Source: Ralstonia pickettii (GTDB lineage Bacteria > Pseudomonadota > Gammaproteobacteria > Burkholderiales > Burkholderiaceae). From it: a stretch of 64,000 bases of DNA. Made by a program: the position numbers and the translations under genes. The notes under the pieces are model-generated. The model ran no database searches, was not told where the DNA came from, and was given only the letters and a program-made list of their open reading frames with translations. This document shows, in pieces, positions 28,769-37,557 of this stretch (the stretch's first letter is position 1; every line of letters starts with the position of its first letter). Location of the stretch: positions 186,001 to 250,000 of the forward strand of contig NZ_JFZG01000008.1 of NCBI RefSeq assembly GCF_000607165.1, written 5' to 3'.

Positions 28769-28972
28769 TCACCAGCGGGTATCGCGCTCCCACGCCTTGA
28801 GCTCGTCTTCGGCGCGTTCCTTCGTATAGCCGTAGCGTTCCTGGATCTTGCCGGCAAGCTGGTCGCGCTTGCCGCGGATCACGGTGAGGTCATCGTCGGT
28901 GAGCTGGCCCCACTTTTCCTTGACCTTGCCCTTGGCCTGATCCCATTTACCTTCGATCTGGTCCCAGTTCAT
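28769..28972 (-). CDS. CsbD family protein
   Basis: A 67-residue hydrophilic helical protein with the family pattern MNWDQIEGKWDQAKGKVKEKWG. CsbD-like (YjbJ) proteins are abundant stress-induced proteins of unclear function. Highly charged, no Cys, no signal peptide. It follows the Cys-repeat gene on the same strand after a 78-bp gap. Confidence 0.92.
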   Translation of the reverse strand: MNWDQIEGKWDQAKGKVKEKWGQLTDDDLTVIRGKRDQLAGKIQERYGYTKERAEDELKAWERDTRW

Positions 28973-29050
28973 ACGTCCTCCGTTGCGATTGAGATTGAGA
29001 CAAAAGCAGGGGCGACCCGCAGGCCGCCCGTGTACACACTTCCGTACGGC

Positions 29051-29665
29051 TTACTTCTTGAACTTGGCGGCCACGTCGTTCTGACACTTCGTCTTGGCGT
29101 CGCCCGACATCGCATCGCAGCGTTCCTTGGCGGCCTTGTAGTTGGCGTCGTTGGTGTCCTTGACGGCATCGCGGCGCGCTTCGCTGACGTCCTTGGCAGT
29201 GCCCGTGGCCTTGGCATGGCTCACCTCGTCACCGCCCTTGGCACGCGTATAGGCGGCCTTGGCATCCTTCACGCAGGTGTCTTTATCGTTGCCCTTCATG
29301 GCATCGCACTTGGTCTTGGCGACGTCGTAGTCGGCCTCGGCCTTTTCCTTGGCGGCGCGGTTGCGGGCGGCTTCAGTGCCGTCGCGCTCCACCATCGCAT
29401 TGGCCTTGGCGACGTTGTAATCGCCCTTGGCCTGCGCACGGCAGACGTCGCGGTCATTGCCCTTCATCGCATCGCACTTGTCCTTGGCGGCTTTGTAATT
29501 GGCATCGGCTTGCTTGACGGCACTGTCGTAAGCGGCGCGCTTGGCATCGTTCGGTGCCGAGGCGCCGGCGGGGCCGGTTGGCGCGGGCGTGAGCTGGGCG
29601 TGGGCGATGCCCAACGGGGCGCAGGCAAGCACGCAACACAGGGCCAGGCGTTGGATCGGTTTCAT
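29051..29665 (-). CDS. Secreted helical protein with three CX10C repeats
   Basis: A 204-residue protein: signal peptide (MKPIQRLALCCVLACAPLGIAHAQ), an Ala/Pro-rich stretch, then three related units of the form NYKAAKDKCDAMKGNDRDVC. The paired cysteines are C64/C75, C120/C131 and C183/C194, every one a CX10C spacing with D-A-M after the first Cys. The units are predicted helical, and such pairs could lock helical hairpins by disulfides or bind metal. No catalytic motif is visible. AAGGAGAG precedes the ATG. Similar Ala/Lys-rich proteins occur in Burkholderiales as hypotheticals. Confidence 0.82.
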   Translation of the reverse strand: MKPIQRLALCCVLACAPLGIAHAQLTPAPTGPAGASAPNDAKRAAYDSAVKQADANYKAAKDKCDAMKGNDRDVCRAQAKGDYNVAKANAMVERDGTEAARNRAAKEKAEADYDVAKTKCDAMKGNDKDTCVKDAKAAYTRAKGGDEVSHAKATGTAKDVSEARRDAVKDTNDANYKAAKERCDAMSGDAKTKCQNDVAAKFKK

Positions 29666-29812
29666 ACGCTTCTCTCCTTGTCGTGGTGGGAATCGCGCAC
29701 GCCAGGTGCGCGGCGCGCATTGTCTGTGCGGCACCACCTTCTTCAGCAGATAACGGACCTGACCACGCACGATCCTGATGAAACCCTTGCCAGGCTTGGC
29801 TTGGCGGGCGCC

Positions 29813-29849
29813 CAAACAAAACGGGCCGCATCGTCTCCGATGCGGCCCG
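29813..29849 (-). terminator. Terminator of the hslVU operon
   Basis: Perfect 12-bp stem CGGGCCGCATCG (29822-29833) / CGATGCGGCCCG (29838-29849) with a 4-nt loop, followed on the minus strand by TTTTGTTT. Confidence 0.92.
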
Positions 29850-29879
29850 CAGGGCATATTGAATGCGTTGCTTACACGC

Positions 29880-31211
29880 TTACAGCACGTAGCGGGACAG
29901 GTCTTCGTTACCCGACAGCTCGTTCAAACGCTCGTCGACGTACGCGGCGTCGATGGTCACGGTCTCGCCCGACGATTTGTGTGCGTGGAAGGACAGGTCT
30001 TCAAGCAGTCGCTCCATCACCGTGTACAAACGGCGTGCGCCAATGTTCTCGACCTTCTCGTTGACCGAACATGCGATCTCGGCCAAGCGACGAATACCAT
30101 CTTCGGCAAACACGAGGTCGACACCTTCGGTCTTCAGCAGCGCCTGATATTGCTTGGTGAGGCTCGCGTCGGTCTGCGTGAGAATCGCGCGGAAATCCTC
30201 CACCGACAGCGAATCCAGCTCCACGCGAATCGGGAATCGGCCCTGCAGTTCGGGAATCAGGTCGCTCGGCTTGGACAGATGGAACGCGCCCGACGCGATG
30301 AACAGGATGTGATCGGTCTTGATCATCCCGTACTTGGTGTTCACGGTCGTGCCTTCCACCAGCGGCAGCAAGTCGCGCTGCACGCCCTGGCGCGACACCT
30401 CGCCGCCGCCGTATTCGCTGCGGCTGGCGATCTTGTCGATCTCGTCCAGGAACACGATGCCGTTCTGCTCGACGTTGGCCACCGCCTTCTGCTTGAGCTC
30501 ATCCTCGTTCACGAGCTTCGCGGCCTCTTCGTCGATCAGCAGCTTGAAGGCTTCCTTCACCTTCATCTTGCGACGGTTCTTCTTGCCCTGGCCCAGGCCG
30601 GCGAACATCGAGCGGATCTGCTCGGTCATGTCTTCCATGCCGGGCGGCCCCATGATGTCCATGCTCGGCGTGCCGGCCGACACTTCCAGTTCGATTTCCT
30701 TGTCGTCGAGCTGGCCTTCGCGCAGCTTCTTGCGGAAGGTCTGGCGCGCGGTCGAGTCCTTCTCTTCGGGCTGCGCAAAACCGATGTCGCGCGGCGGCGG
30801 GATCAGGACGTCGAGAATGCGATCCTCGGCCGCATCTTCGGCCTTGGCGCGCACCTTCTTCATCTCGGATTCGCGCGTCTGCTTGACGGCCATCTCGGCC
30901 AGATCGCGCACGATGGTGTCGACATCGCGGCCGACGTAGCCCACCTCGGTGAACTTGGTCGCCTCGATCTTGATGAACGGTGCGTCGGCCAGCTTGGCCA
31001 GGCGGCGGGCGATCTCGGTCTTGCCCACGCCGGTCGGTCCGATCATCAGGATGTTCTTGGGCGTGATTTCCTGGCGCAGCGGGTCTCCCACCTGTTGGCG
31101 GCGCCAACGGTTGCGCAGCGCCACGGCGACGGCCTTCTTGGCCTTGTGCTGGCCGATGATGTGCTTGTCGAGTTCGGAGACGATTTCTGACGGCGTCATG
31201 GTTTCAGACAT
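29880..31211 (-). CDS. hslU: ATP-dependent protease ATPase subunit HslU
   Basis: AAA+ unfoldase of 443 residues that feeds substrates into the HslV peptidase. Walker A is [13 protein letters not shown], Walker [12 protein letters not shown], and the pore loop GYVGRD; the inserted I-domain spans about residues 110-240. The C-terminus ends in SRYVL, matching the HslV-activating tail. It starts 27 bp after hslV and ends before a strong terminator. Confidence 0.97.
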   Translation of the reverse strand: MSETMTPSEIVSELDKHIIGQHKAKKAVAVALRNRWRRQQVGDPLRQEITPKNILMIGPTGVGKTEIARRLAKLADAPFIKIEATKFTEVGYVGRDVDTIVRDLAEMAVKQTRESEMKKVRAKAEDAAEDRILDVLIPPPRDIGFAQPEEKDSTARQTFRKKLREGQLDDKEIELEVSAGTPSMDIMGPPGMEDMTEQIRSMFAGLGQGKKNRRKMKVKEAFKLLIDEEAAKLVNEDELKQKAVANVEQNGIVFLDEIDKIASRSEYGGGEVSRQGVQRDLLPLVEGTTVNTKYGMIKTDHILFIASGAFHLSKPSDLIPELQGRFPIRVELDSLSVEDFRAILTQTDASLTKQYQALLKTEGVDLVFAEDGIRRLAEIACSVNEKVENIGARRLYTVMERLLEDLSFHAHKSSGETVTIDAAYVDERLNELSGNEDLSRYVL

Positions 31212-31238
31212 GGGAATCCTGTCGATGAAGGCGTTCGA

Positions 31239-31775
31239 TTATTCGAGCGTCTCGATCACGAAATTGGTGTTGGTGTAGATGCAGAGTTCGCCAGCGATGC
31301 GCAGCGATTTTTCCACCACATCGCGCGGAGCGAGGTCGGTGTTCTCCATGAGCGCCTTGGCGGCCGATTGTGCATACGAGCCGCCCGAGCCGATGGCAGC
31401 GATACCGCCTTCCGGGTCGAGCACATCGCCGTTGCCGGTGATGACGAGCGTGGCTTCGCGGTCGGCGACGATCAGCATCGCTTCAAGGTGGCGCAGGGCG
31501 CGATCGGTGCGCCAGTCCTTGGCCAGGTCGACGGCGGAGCGCAGCAGGTTGCCCTGGTGCTTCTGCAACTTGGCTTCAAAACGGTCGAGCAGGGAGAAGG
31601 CGTCGGCGGTGGCGCCGGCAAAGCCGACCAGCACCTTGCCATCATGGATGGCGCGCACTTTGCGAGCCGAGCCTTTCATCACGATATTGCCCAGCGTGAC
31701 CTGGCCGTCGCCGCCGAGCGCGACGTGGTTGCCGCGCCGCACGCTGACGATGGTGGTGCCGTGATACTGTTCCAT
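31239..31775 (-). CDS. hslV: ATP-dependent protease peptidase subunit HslV
   Basis: A 178-residue proteasome-like N-terminal-Thr peptidase. The chosen start [14 protein letters not shown] places the catalytic Thr after a six- or seven-residue propeptide, as in other betaproteobacteria; the frame continues upstream without support. [14 protein letters not shown] is a conserved family segment. First gene of the hslVU heat-shock operon. Confidence 0.96.
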   Translation of the reverse strand: MEQYHGTTIVSVRRGNHVALGGDGQVTLGNIVMKGSARKVRAIHDGKVLVGFAGATADAFSLLDRFEAKLQKHQGNLLRSAVDLAKDWRTDRALRHLEAMLIVADREATLVITGNGDVLDPEGGIAAIGSGGSYAQSAAKALMENTDLAPRDVVEKSLRIAGELCIYTNTNFVIETLE

Positions 31776-31834
31776 GCGCTTGTTCCTAGGGGTCCGGCTT
31801 GGCGCGACCCCCAGCGGGCCGGCCAAAGAACTTC

Positions 31835-31864
31835 ATACTTGACGCCAGCCCCGAGGATTTCAAG
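31835..31864 (-). promoter_or_regulatory. Candidate hslVU promoter (heat-shock-like -35)
   Basis: On the minus strand CTTGAAA (31864-31858) precedes, by 17 bp, AAGTAT (31840-31835). The -35 matches both the sigma-32 CTTGAAA consensus and the sigma-70 TTGAAA variant, but the -10 has no CCCCAT. A strong 14-bp hairpin (31868-31907) lies immediately upstream. Confidence 0.45.
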
Positions 31865-31867
31865 CCT

Positions 31868-31907
31868 GATTTCCGTCACAGCGCACACTTTTTGTGCGCC
31901 GGAAATC
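31868..31907. repeat. Two-part inverted repeat upstream of the hslV promoter
   Basis: GATTTCCG (31868-31875) pairs with CGGAAATC (31900-31907), and inside them GCGCAC pairs with GTGCGC around a 7-nt loop, with a 5-nt bulge on one side only. It is not followed by T's on either strand. It may end transcription from the binding-protein gene, or act on the hslV promoter. Confidence 0.45.
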
Positions 31908-31932
31908 GCTTCTTGCTGGGCTTCTTACCGTT

Positions 31933-33534
31933 TCAGTGGGTCACATCGAACGCGTAGGTGCGCTCATCCAGACGCGGCACCACCGTGTAACCCTTGCGCG
32001 CAGCCCACACGTTGATGTTGAAGTAGAGCGGAATCACACCGTAATCGCGTATGCCGATTTCCGTGGCTTCCTGCAGCAGCCTCTCGCGCTTGCTGTCGTC
32101 CAAGGTCTGCAGGGCTTCAGCCAGCTTGGCATCAAGCGCCGGGTTCGAATAGCGTCCGCGATTGGACGCCCCCCAGCCGCGCGCCGGGTCGTAAGTCGCC
32201 AGCAGCGCCTTCAGGCTCGAACTGACTTCGCCGGTATCCGCACCCCAGCCGGCTTGCAGAAACGAAAAGTCCAACTTGTTCGCCCGCGTGAAGAACGACG
32301 CTGATGGCAGCGTCTCGACCTTGGTGGCAATGCCCACCCGCGAAAGCATCGAAGCGATCACCTGTGCGACGCGGTCATCGTTCGGGTAACGGTTGTTGGT
32401 GGCGTGCAGCGTGATGGCAAAACCATCGGGGTAGCCGGCCTGGGCGAGCAGTTTCTTCGCTGCGGCCGGGTCCGCCACAGGTGCCTTCAGGCCCGGTACG
32501 TGGCCGAACAGCGCGCTGTTGACGAGTTGGCCGGTCGGCTCGGCAGCGCCTTCCATCACGCGATCAACGATGGCTTGGCGCGAGATCGCCAGCGAGATCG
32601 CCTCACGCACGCGTGCATCCTTGAGCGGGTTCTTCGGCAGCGGCTTGCCGGCCTTGTCGGTCACGAACGGCGACACATCGCGGTTCGAATCCATGTGCAG
32701 ATACATCATGCGGAACACCGGCATCTTGAACACCGTCACAGCCGGGTTGGTCGACAGCTTCTTGATGTCTGAGCTCGGCACGTTCTCGATGACCTGCACG
32801 TCGCCCGCCAGCAGTGCCGCCACGCGCGGCGCGTCGGCCGTCAGGATGCGCAGCGTCACGTGCTGCCATTGCGGCTTCTTGCCCCAGTAGCCGTCAAAGC
32901 GCGTGAGTTCCACGCGATCGCCGCGGTTGAAGGAGACGAACTTGTACGGCCCGGTGCCGATCATGGCGCGGCCGTTGTTGAAGTCGTCCGCGCCCGCTTT
33001 TTCGACGGCCTTCTTCGACACCATGTAGATGGTCGACAAGTCGTTCGGCACCAGGGGGTACGGGCCGTTCGTGGTGATGCGCACGGTCAGCTTGTCGACC
33101 GCCGTCACGTCCTTGAAACCACGCGTGTAGATCGTGAACGGCGATGGGCTGTTCTTGATGGTGGCCGGGCGCGCCAGCGAATAGACGACATCGGCCGAGG
33201 TGAATTCGCTGCCGTCATGGAAATGCACGCCAGGGCGCAGCTTGATCTCCCATACCGTATCGCTCAGGGCCTTCCACGACGTGGCGAGGCCCGGCTTCAG
33301 GCGCATCTTCTCGTCCTTGGCGATCAGCGCTTCGAACATATGCTCGGCAACGTTCGAATTGGGCGTGACGTTGTGGAAGTGCGGATCGAGCGAAGTGATG
33401 TCGCTCGACAGCCCAATCACCAGCGTGGAGGCCGGCTGGGCATGCGCCCCAATCGGTGTGAGCGCCGAGAGCGCCGTGGCAAAAGACAGCGCAGCGACCA
33501 GGTTCGCGGCGCGCAGCAAACGCAGGACCGGCAT
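31933..33534 (-). CDS. ABC transporter substrate-binding protein, family 5 (peptide/nickel type)
   Basis: A 533-residue secreted solute-binding protein with a signal peptide cleaved near AHA-QP and the SBP_bac_5 domain. Typical features are LDPHFHNVTPNSNV near the N-terminus and LRPGVHFHDGSEFTSADV. No ABC permease or ATPase genes are adjacent, so it probably works with a transporter encoded elsewhere. GGGGAG supports the ATG at 33534 over one 21 bp upstream. Substrate (peptide or otherwise) not determinable here. Confidence 0.9.
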   Translation of the reverse strand: MPVLRLLRAANLVAALSFATALSALTPIGAHAQPASTLVIGLSSDITSLDPHFHNVTPNSNVAEHMFEALIAKDEKMRLKPGLATSWKALSDTVWEIKLRPGVHFHDGSEFTSADVVYSLARPATIKNSPSPFTIYTRGFKDVTAVDKLTVRITTNGPYPLVPNDLSTIYMVSKKAVEKAGADDFNNGRAMIGTGPYKFVSFNRGDRVELTRFDGYWGKKPQWQHVTLRILTADAPRVAALLAGDVQVIENVPSSDIKKLSTNPAVTVFKMPVFRMMYLHMDSNRDVSPFVTDKAGKPLPKNPLKDARVREAISLAISRQAIVDRVMEGAAEPTGQLVNSALFGHVPGLKAPVADPAAAKKLLAQAGYPDGFAITLHATNNRYPNDDRVAQVIASMLSRVGIATKVETLPSASFFTRANKLDFSFLQAGWGADTGEVSSSLKALLATYDPARGWGASNRGRYSNPALDAKLAEALQTLDDSKRERLLQEATEIGIRDYGVIPLYFNINVWAARKGYTVVPRLDERTYAFDVTH

Positions 33535-33634
33535 GACGACTCCCCGATGGTTCATGACGAAAACGAAACGTTCGGGGATTGTCGGGACCGGACGACGCCG
33601 GTGTCAACGTCGATGAAGCAGGGGGTCTGCGTGC

Positions 33635-34942
33635 TCAGTGGTGGTGCCCGCAGTCGCAGTCGTCACCGTGTTGGTGATCGTGGTCCTCGTCCCAGCCGGT
33701 ATCGTCGTGGTCGTCGTAGGCCCACGCGGGGAAGGGGTCGGCCAGCGTGGCCCAGGCTTCTGGCCCGGCAGCCATCTCCGCATCTGTCAGCAGGCAGGCA
33801 TCGAGCTGCGCAATGAGCGCGGCTTCATCCAGATCCGTGCCGATGAAGACCAGTTCCTGGCGACGGTCGCCCCAGCGCGCTGGCGCACCGTTGTCGTGCA
33901 TCTTGTCGGAAATGTCTGCGCGGGCCTCTTCCTCGTCGGGCCATTCGGCTTCATCCACCGCAGCCCACCACGCGCCGGCACCGCCATGACGCATCACGCC
34001 GCCAGCCTGACCCCAGCTGCCCGCCGTGTCCATGCGCGAGGCCAGCCAGAAATAACCCTTCGAGCGCAGCACGCGGCCGTGTTCGCGCAGCCATTCGGTA
34101 TGCATCAGATCCCACAGGCGCAGCGGGTGGAATGGCACGCGGCGCCGATAAACGAAGCTGCGGATGCCGAGCGCTTCAGTCTCCGGAAGGTGTTCACCGC
34201 GCAGCTCCGCCAGCCACGCCGGCGCGGCAGATGCGGCATCGAAATCGAAACGATGGGTGTTGAGGATCTCGTCCAGCGGCACCTTGCCGAACGATGCCGG
34301 CACGATGCGCGCGCGCGGGTTCAGCGAGTGCAGGATGCCGGCCAGGCGCGCGCGCTCGGCATCGCTCACGAGGTCGATCTTGTTGAGCACGATCACGTCG
34401 CAAAACTCGACCTGTTCGATCAGCAAGTCGACGACGGTGCGGTCGTCGTCTTCGTCACGTGCCTGGCCGCGGTCTGACAGGAAATCGGCAGCATCGTAAT
34501 CGGCCAGGAAGTGCTGGGCATCGACCACGGTGACCATGGTGTCCAGACGCGCGAGGTCGGACAGCACGTCGCCTTGCTCGTCTTCAAACGTAAAGGTCTC
34601 GGCAATCGGCAGCGGCTCGGCCACGCCGGTCGACTCGATCAGCAGGTAGTCGAAGCGGTCTTCACGGGCCAGGCGCGCGATCTCGTCGAGCAGGTCTTCG
34701 CGCAGCGTGCAGCAGATGCAGCCGTTGGACAGCTCCACCATGCGCTCGTCGGTGCGAGAGAGCTGCGCACTGGTGGCCGTGCCATCGCCCACGAGCTGCG
34801 CGTCGATGTTGACGTCCGACAGGTCGTTGACGATCACGGCCACACGCTTGCCCTCGCGGTTGGCGAGCACGTGATTGAGCAGCGTGGTCTTGCCGGCGCC
34901 CAGGAAGCCAGACAGCACGGTAACGGGAAGCGGACGGGACAT
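33635..34942 (-). CDS. zigA: Zinc-associated COG0523 GTPase (ZigA-type)
   Basis: A 435-residue G3E GTPase metallochaperone. Walker A is [11 protein letters not shown], the metal motif CxCC in [12 protein letters not shown], the G-domain NKID segment VLNKIDLV, followed by a CobW C-terminal domain. A His/Asp/Cys-rich tail (about 420-435, ending [11 protein letters not shown]) likely binds zinc. Zur-regulated members help supply zinc to essential enzymes under limitation. It is near a Fur-family zinc regulator and a second COG0523 gene. Start MSRPLPV is used. Confidence 0.9.
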   Translation of the reverse strand: MSRPLPVTVLSGFLGAGKTTLLNHVLANREGKRVAVIVNDLSDVNIDAQLVGDGTATSAQLSRTDERMVELSNGCICCTLREDLLDEIARLAREDRFDYLLIESTGVAEPLPIAETFTFEDEQGDVLSDLARLDTMVTVVDAQHFLADYDAADFLSDRGQARDEDDDRTVVDLLIEQVEFCDVIVLNKIDLVSDAERARLAGILHSLNPRARIVPASFGKVPLDEILNTHRFDFDAASAAPAWLAELRGEHLPETEALGIRSFVYRRRVPFHPLRLWDLMHTEWLREHGRVLRSKGYFWLASRMDTAGSWGQAGGVMRHGGAGAWWAAVDEAEWPDEEEARADISDKMHDNGAPARWGDRRQELVFIGTDLDEAALIAQLDACLLTDAEMAAGPEAWATLADPFPAWAYDDHDDTGWDEDHDHQHGDDCDCGHHH

Positions 34943-34978
34943 GATCAGTGGCCTCAGTTTGTGGCCCAACAAAGCAAA

Positions 34979-35001
34979 CAGCCCGGTGAGTTACCGGGCT
35001 G
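34979..35001 (-). terminator. Terminator of dksA
   Basis: Stem CAGCCCGGT / ACCGGGCTG (9 bp, 5-nt loop), followed on the minus strand by TTTGCTTTG, 27 bp after the dksA stop. Confidence 0.85.
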
Positions 35002-35028
35002 CAAATTCAACCGAATGCGACGCGCGCG

Positions 35029-35700
35029 TCAGTCACCCATCAGCTTCTGGCGCTTTTCGCGGCGCTCTTGCGCCTCCAGCGTCAGGGTGGCCGTCGGGCG
35101 AGCAAGCAAGCGCGGAATGCCGATCGGCTCGCCGGTTTCGTCGCAGTAGCCGTAGTCGTTGGCATCGATGCGCGCAATCGACTGTTCGACCTTCTTGAGC
35201 AGCTTGCGCTCACGATCGCGCGTGCGCAGCTCCAGCGCGTGCTCTTCCTCGATGGTGGCACGGTCAGCCGGGTCCGGCACGATCACAGTCTCGCGCAGGT
35301 GCTCGGTGGTCTGGTTGGCGTTCGCGAGAATTTCATCGCGCATTTTTACAAGCCGGTCTTTGAAGAAGGCGAGCTGCGCCTCGTTCATGTAATCCTTGTC
35401 GCTCATCTTCAGGATTTCGGCTTCGGTGAGTAGTTTCTTGCTGCTCATGGTTGCTGCAGATGATCCTGGTAAATCGCGCGCCGTCTCGGCTATCGCGTCG
35501 TCCTTGCGCGGGGATGCACCGGACTTGTTCTGGCTGGCGGCGGACTTGCCGCCCCGCGCGCCTCCTTTTGCCTCTCCCGCAGCGGCGCCCCCTGCCGCTT
35601 TTCTACGGGTGGCTGGCGCAGCCTGGGCTGCTGCCGACTCCATTACGGACCGCCCGGCACCACCGTTGGCGCCGTGTCCTTCCTTGGTCTTAGTCACCAT
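35029..35700 (-). CDS. dksA: RNA polymerase-binding factor DksA, long N-terminal form
   Basis: DksA binds the RNA polymerase secondary channel and, with ppGpp, adjusts transcription of rRNA and biosynthetic genes. The conserved part begins at MSSKKLLTEAEILKM (residue 85) and contains the coiled-coil and the tip acids DPADRATIEEE. Only one of the four zinc-finger Cys remains (YGYCDETG; TLTLEAQ replaces the second pair), a common beta-proteobacterial variant. The 84-residue N-terminal Ala/Gly/Lys-rich extension is kept because AGGAG lies before the ATG at 35700, whereas the internal start at 35448 has no clear site. Confidence 0.85.
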   Translation of the reverse strand: MVTKTKEGHGANGGAGRSVMESAAAQAAPATRRKAAGGAAAGEAKGGARGGKSAASQNKSGASPRKDDAIAETARDLPGSSAATMSSKKLLTEAEILKMSDKDYMNEAQLAFFKDRLVKMRDEILANANQTTEHLRETVIVPDPADRATIEEEHALELRTRDRERKLLKKVEQSIARIDANDYGYCDETGEPIGIPRLLARPTATLTLEAQERREKRQKLMGD

Positions 35701-35869
35701 CGCCTGCTCTCCTACCGGACGTGCTTCGGACGACGTGCTTCTAAATCGACCTATTGTAGCTGAACGATATTAACTGAACTATCGGAGAAACACGGACAGG
35801 AAATCCGGCCCGGATTCTGCCTGAAAGCGCGCGGCGGGGCCACCCAAATGGAGGCGAAAAGCGCCCGAA

Positions 35870-36946
35870 TCAGGCCAGGCAGTTCTCCAATCCTTTCAGA
35901 ATCGTTTCGCGCGGCAGGTCTACGCCGATGAACACCATCCGGTTGGAAGGGGTCTCGCCGTCCCATTTGCCCCCCACGTCGCTGCCCATGAGCTGGTGCA
36001 CGCCCTGAAACACGACCTTGCGGTCGACGCCTTCCATATACAGCACGCCCTTGTAGCGCAGCAGCTTCTCGCCGTAGATATTCAGCACGCCCGAGAGGAA
36101 TTCCTCCAGCTTGGTGTAATTGAACGGCCGTTCGCTGCGGAAGACGAACGAGGCGATGCGGTCCGTGTGGTGAGCATGGCCGTGGTGATGGTGATGACCG
36201 TGGCCATGGTGATGGCCATGATCGTGATCGCAGTCTGCCGAGCAAGCGTGGTCGTGATCATGATCGTGCTGGTGGTCATGATCGTCTTCGCGCAGGAAAT
36301 CGGGATCGATCTCCAGCTTGGCGTTCAGGTTGAAGCCGCGCAGGTCGAAAATGGTGTCGATCGGCGTCTCACCAAAATTGGCGGTGCGGATCGGGGCGCG
36401 CGGGTTCATGTGCAGCAGGCGGTGGCGCAGTGCGTCCACATCGTCGGCGGATACCAGATCGCTCTTGGTGATGAAGATGGCGTCGGCAAAGCCCACCTGG
36501 CGCTGCGCTTCTTCCTGCTTGTCGAGCTGCATGTTGCCGTGCTTGGCGTCGACCAGCGTGATGACCGCGTCCAGCAGATAGCGGCTGGCGATCTCATCGT
36601 CCATGAAGAACGTCTGCGCGACGGGGCCGGGGTTGGCAACACCGGTGGTCTCGATGACCACGCGGTCAAACTGGATCTGGCCGTTGTCGCGGCGCGTGAG
36701 CAGGTCGGACAACCCCTTCACCAGGTCACCACGGATCGTGCAGCAAATGCAGCCGTTGCTCATCTGCACGATCTGCTCGTTGCCCTCCTGCACGAGGATG
36801 TCGTTGTCGATGTTTTCTTCGCCGAACTCGTTTTCGATCACGGCGATCTTCATGCCGTGCTGTTCGGTCAGGATGCGCTTGAGCAGCGTGGTCTTACCGC
36901 TGCCGAGAAAGCCCGTCAGGATGGTGACCGGGATCATTTTTGACAT
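35870..36946 (-). CDS. His-rich COG0523 GTPase (zinc-type metallochaperone)
   Basis: A 358-residue G3E GTPase distinct in subgroup from the ZigA-type neighbour. Walker A is GFLGSGKTTLLKR, the CxCC motif is GCICCTIRGDLV, and the NKxD-like segment is ITKSDLV. A His/Asp-rich loop (about residues 232-275) can bind several metal ions. The CobW C-terminal domain follows. Its start overlaps the end of zur by 13 bases, so the two are co-transcribed, which supports zinc-responsive expression. Confidence 0.9.
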   Translation of the reverse strand: MSKMIPVTILTGFLGSGKTTLLKRILTEQHGMKIAVIENEFGEENIDNDILVQEGNEQIVQMSNGCICCTIRGDLVKGLSDLLTRRDNGQIQFDRVVIETTGVANPGPVAQTFFMDDEIASRYLLDAVITLVDAKHGNMQLDKQEEAQRQVGFADAIFITKSDLVSADDVDALRHRLLHMNPRAPIRTANFGETPIDTIFDLRGFNLNAKLEIDPDFLREDDHDHQHDHDHDHACSADCDHDHGHHHGHGHHHHHGHAHHTDRIASFVFRSERPFNYTKLEEFLSGVLNIYGEKLLRYKGVLYMEGVDRKVVFQGVHQLMGSDVGGKWDGETPSNRMVFIGVDLPRETILKGLENCLA

Positions 36947-37461
36947 GGTGCGTTTCCTGTCTTGTGATGGGCCGCCAGATGCGCGCAATCCGCGCAAGCG
37001 CCCTTGATGGTGAGTTCAGCATGGTCGGCCGCGAAGCCGGCGGGCAGGCCAGCCTTCGGCATGGCCGGCGGCTCGGCGCCCTCCAGGCAGAAGTCGCGCC
37101 CGCATTGCGTGCAGTGGAAGTGGCTGTGCGAGCGGTGCGCCGCTTCGCGCGCGGCGTCGTGCTCGGCCAGGCTGAAGCGGAAGACACGATCCGCCCCCGC
37201 CGTCTTGTGGACGATGCCGCCGGCCACGAGCCAGTCGAGCACGCGGTAGACCGTCACACGGTCGATGCCCGAGTCGTCCGGCAGCGCGTCGCACACGGCC
37301 TGGTGCGAGAGCGGATCGGCGCCCTGCATCAGCACGGCCAGCACGCGCACGCGGGGCTCGGTCACACGGCTACCCAGGCCGCGCAGGCGTGCCCGGGCAG
37401 CCTCTTCAGGCGAATGGGATTGCGGAGTGACGAGATCGTCGCGCGGGGTCCGGCTGTTCAT
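36934..37461 (-). CDS. zur: Zinc-uptake regulator (Fur family)
   Basis: A 175-residue Fur-family repressor with winged helix (SHQAVCDALPDD, then GIDRVTVYRVLDWL) and metal-binding dimerisation domain (HSHFHCTQCGRDFC, and C-terminal GACADCAHL). The two CxxC pairs form the structural zinc site. It is assigned Zur rather than Fur because it overlaps a COG0523 GTPase gene and lies near ZigA. Start MNSRTPRDDL is used; the longer frame adds 12 residues. Confidence 0.88.
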   Translation of the reverse strand: MNSRTPRDDLVTPQSHSPEEAARARLRGLGSRVTEPRVRVLAVLMQGADPLSHQAVCDALPDDSGIDRVTVYRVLDWLVAGGIVHKTAGADRVFRFSLAEHDAAREAAHRSHSHFHCTQCGRDFCLEGAEPPAMPKAGLPAGFAADHAELTIKGACADCAHLAAHHKTGNAPCQK

Positions 37462-37492
37462 GCGCGGGATTGTCCCACGGGGCGCGGGTTGC

Positions 37493-37507
37493 TGCAATTG
37501 AGTTGCA
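37493..37507. promoter_or_regulatory. Possible Zur-type operator upstream of zur
   Basis: TGCAA-TTGAG-TTGCA is a 5-5-5 dyad 32 bp before the zur start in an AT-richer island. Fur-family proteins bind such interrupted palindromes, and zur operons are often autoregulated. It is weak without further sites to compare. Confidence 0.3.
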
Positions 37508-37557
37508 ATTGGGCGGCCTTGCGCCGCCCAGGGTTTCTTTTCGCGCTTCGTTGCCGC

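Noticed and set aside
37510-37530. Hairpin TGGGCGGC/GCCGCCCA as a terminator
   Set aside because: No T-run on the minus strand where the lactonase gene ends, and no plus-strand gene upstream. It may be a weak, Rho-assisted end only.
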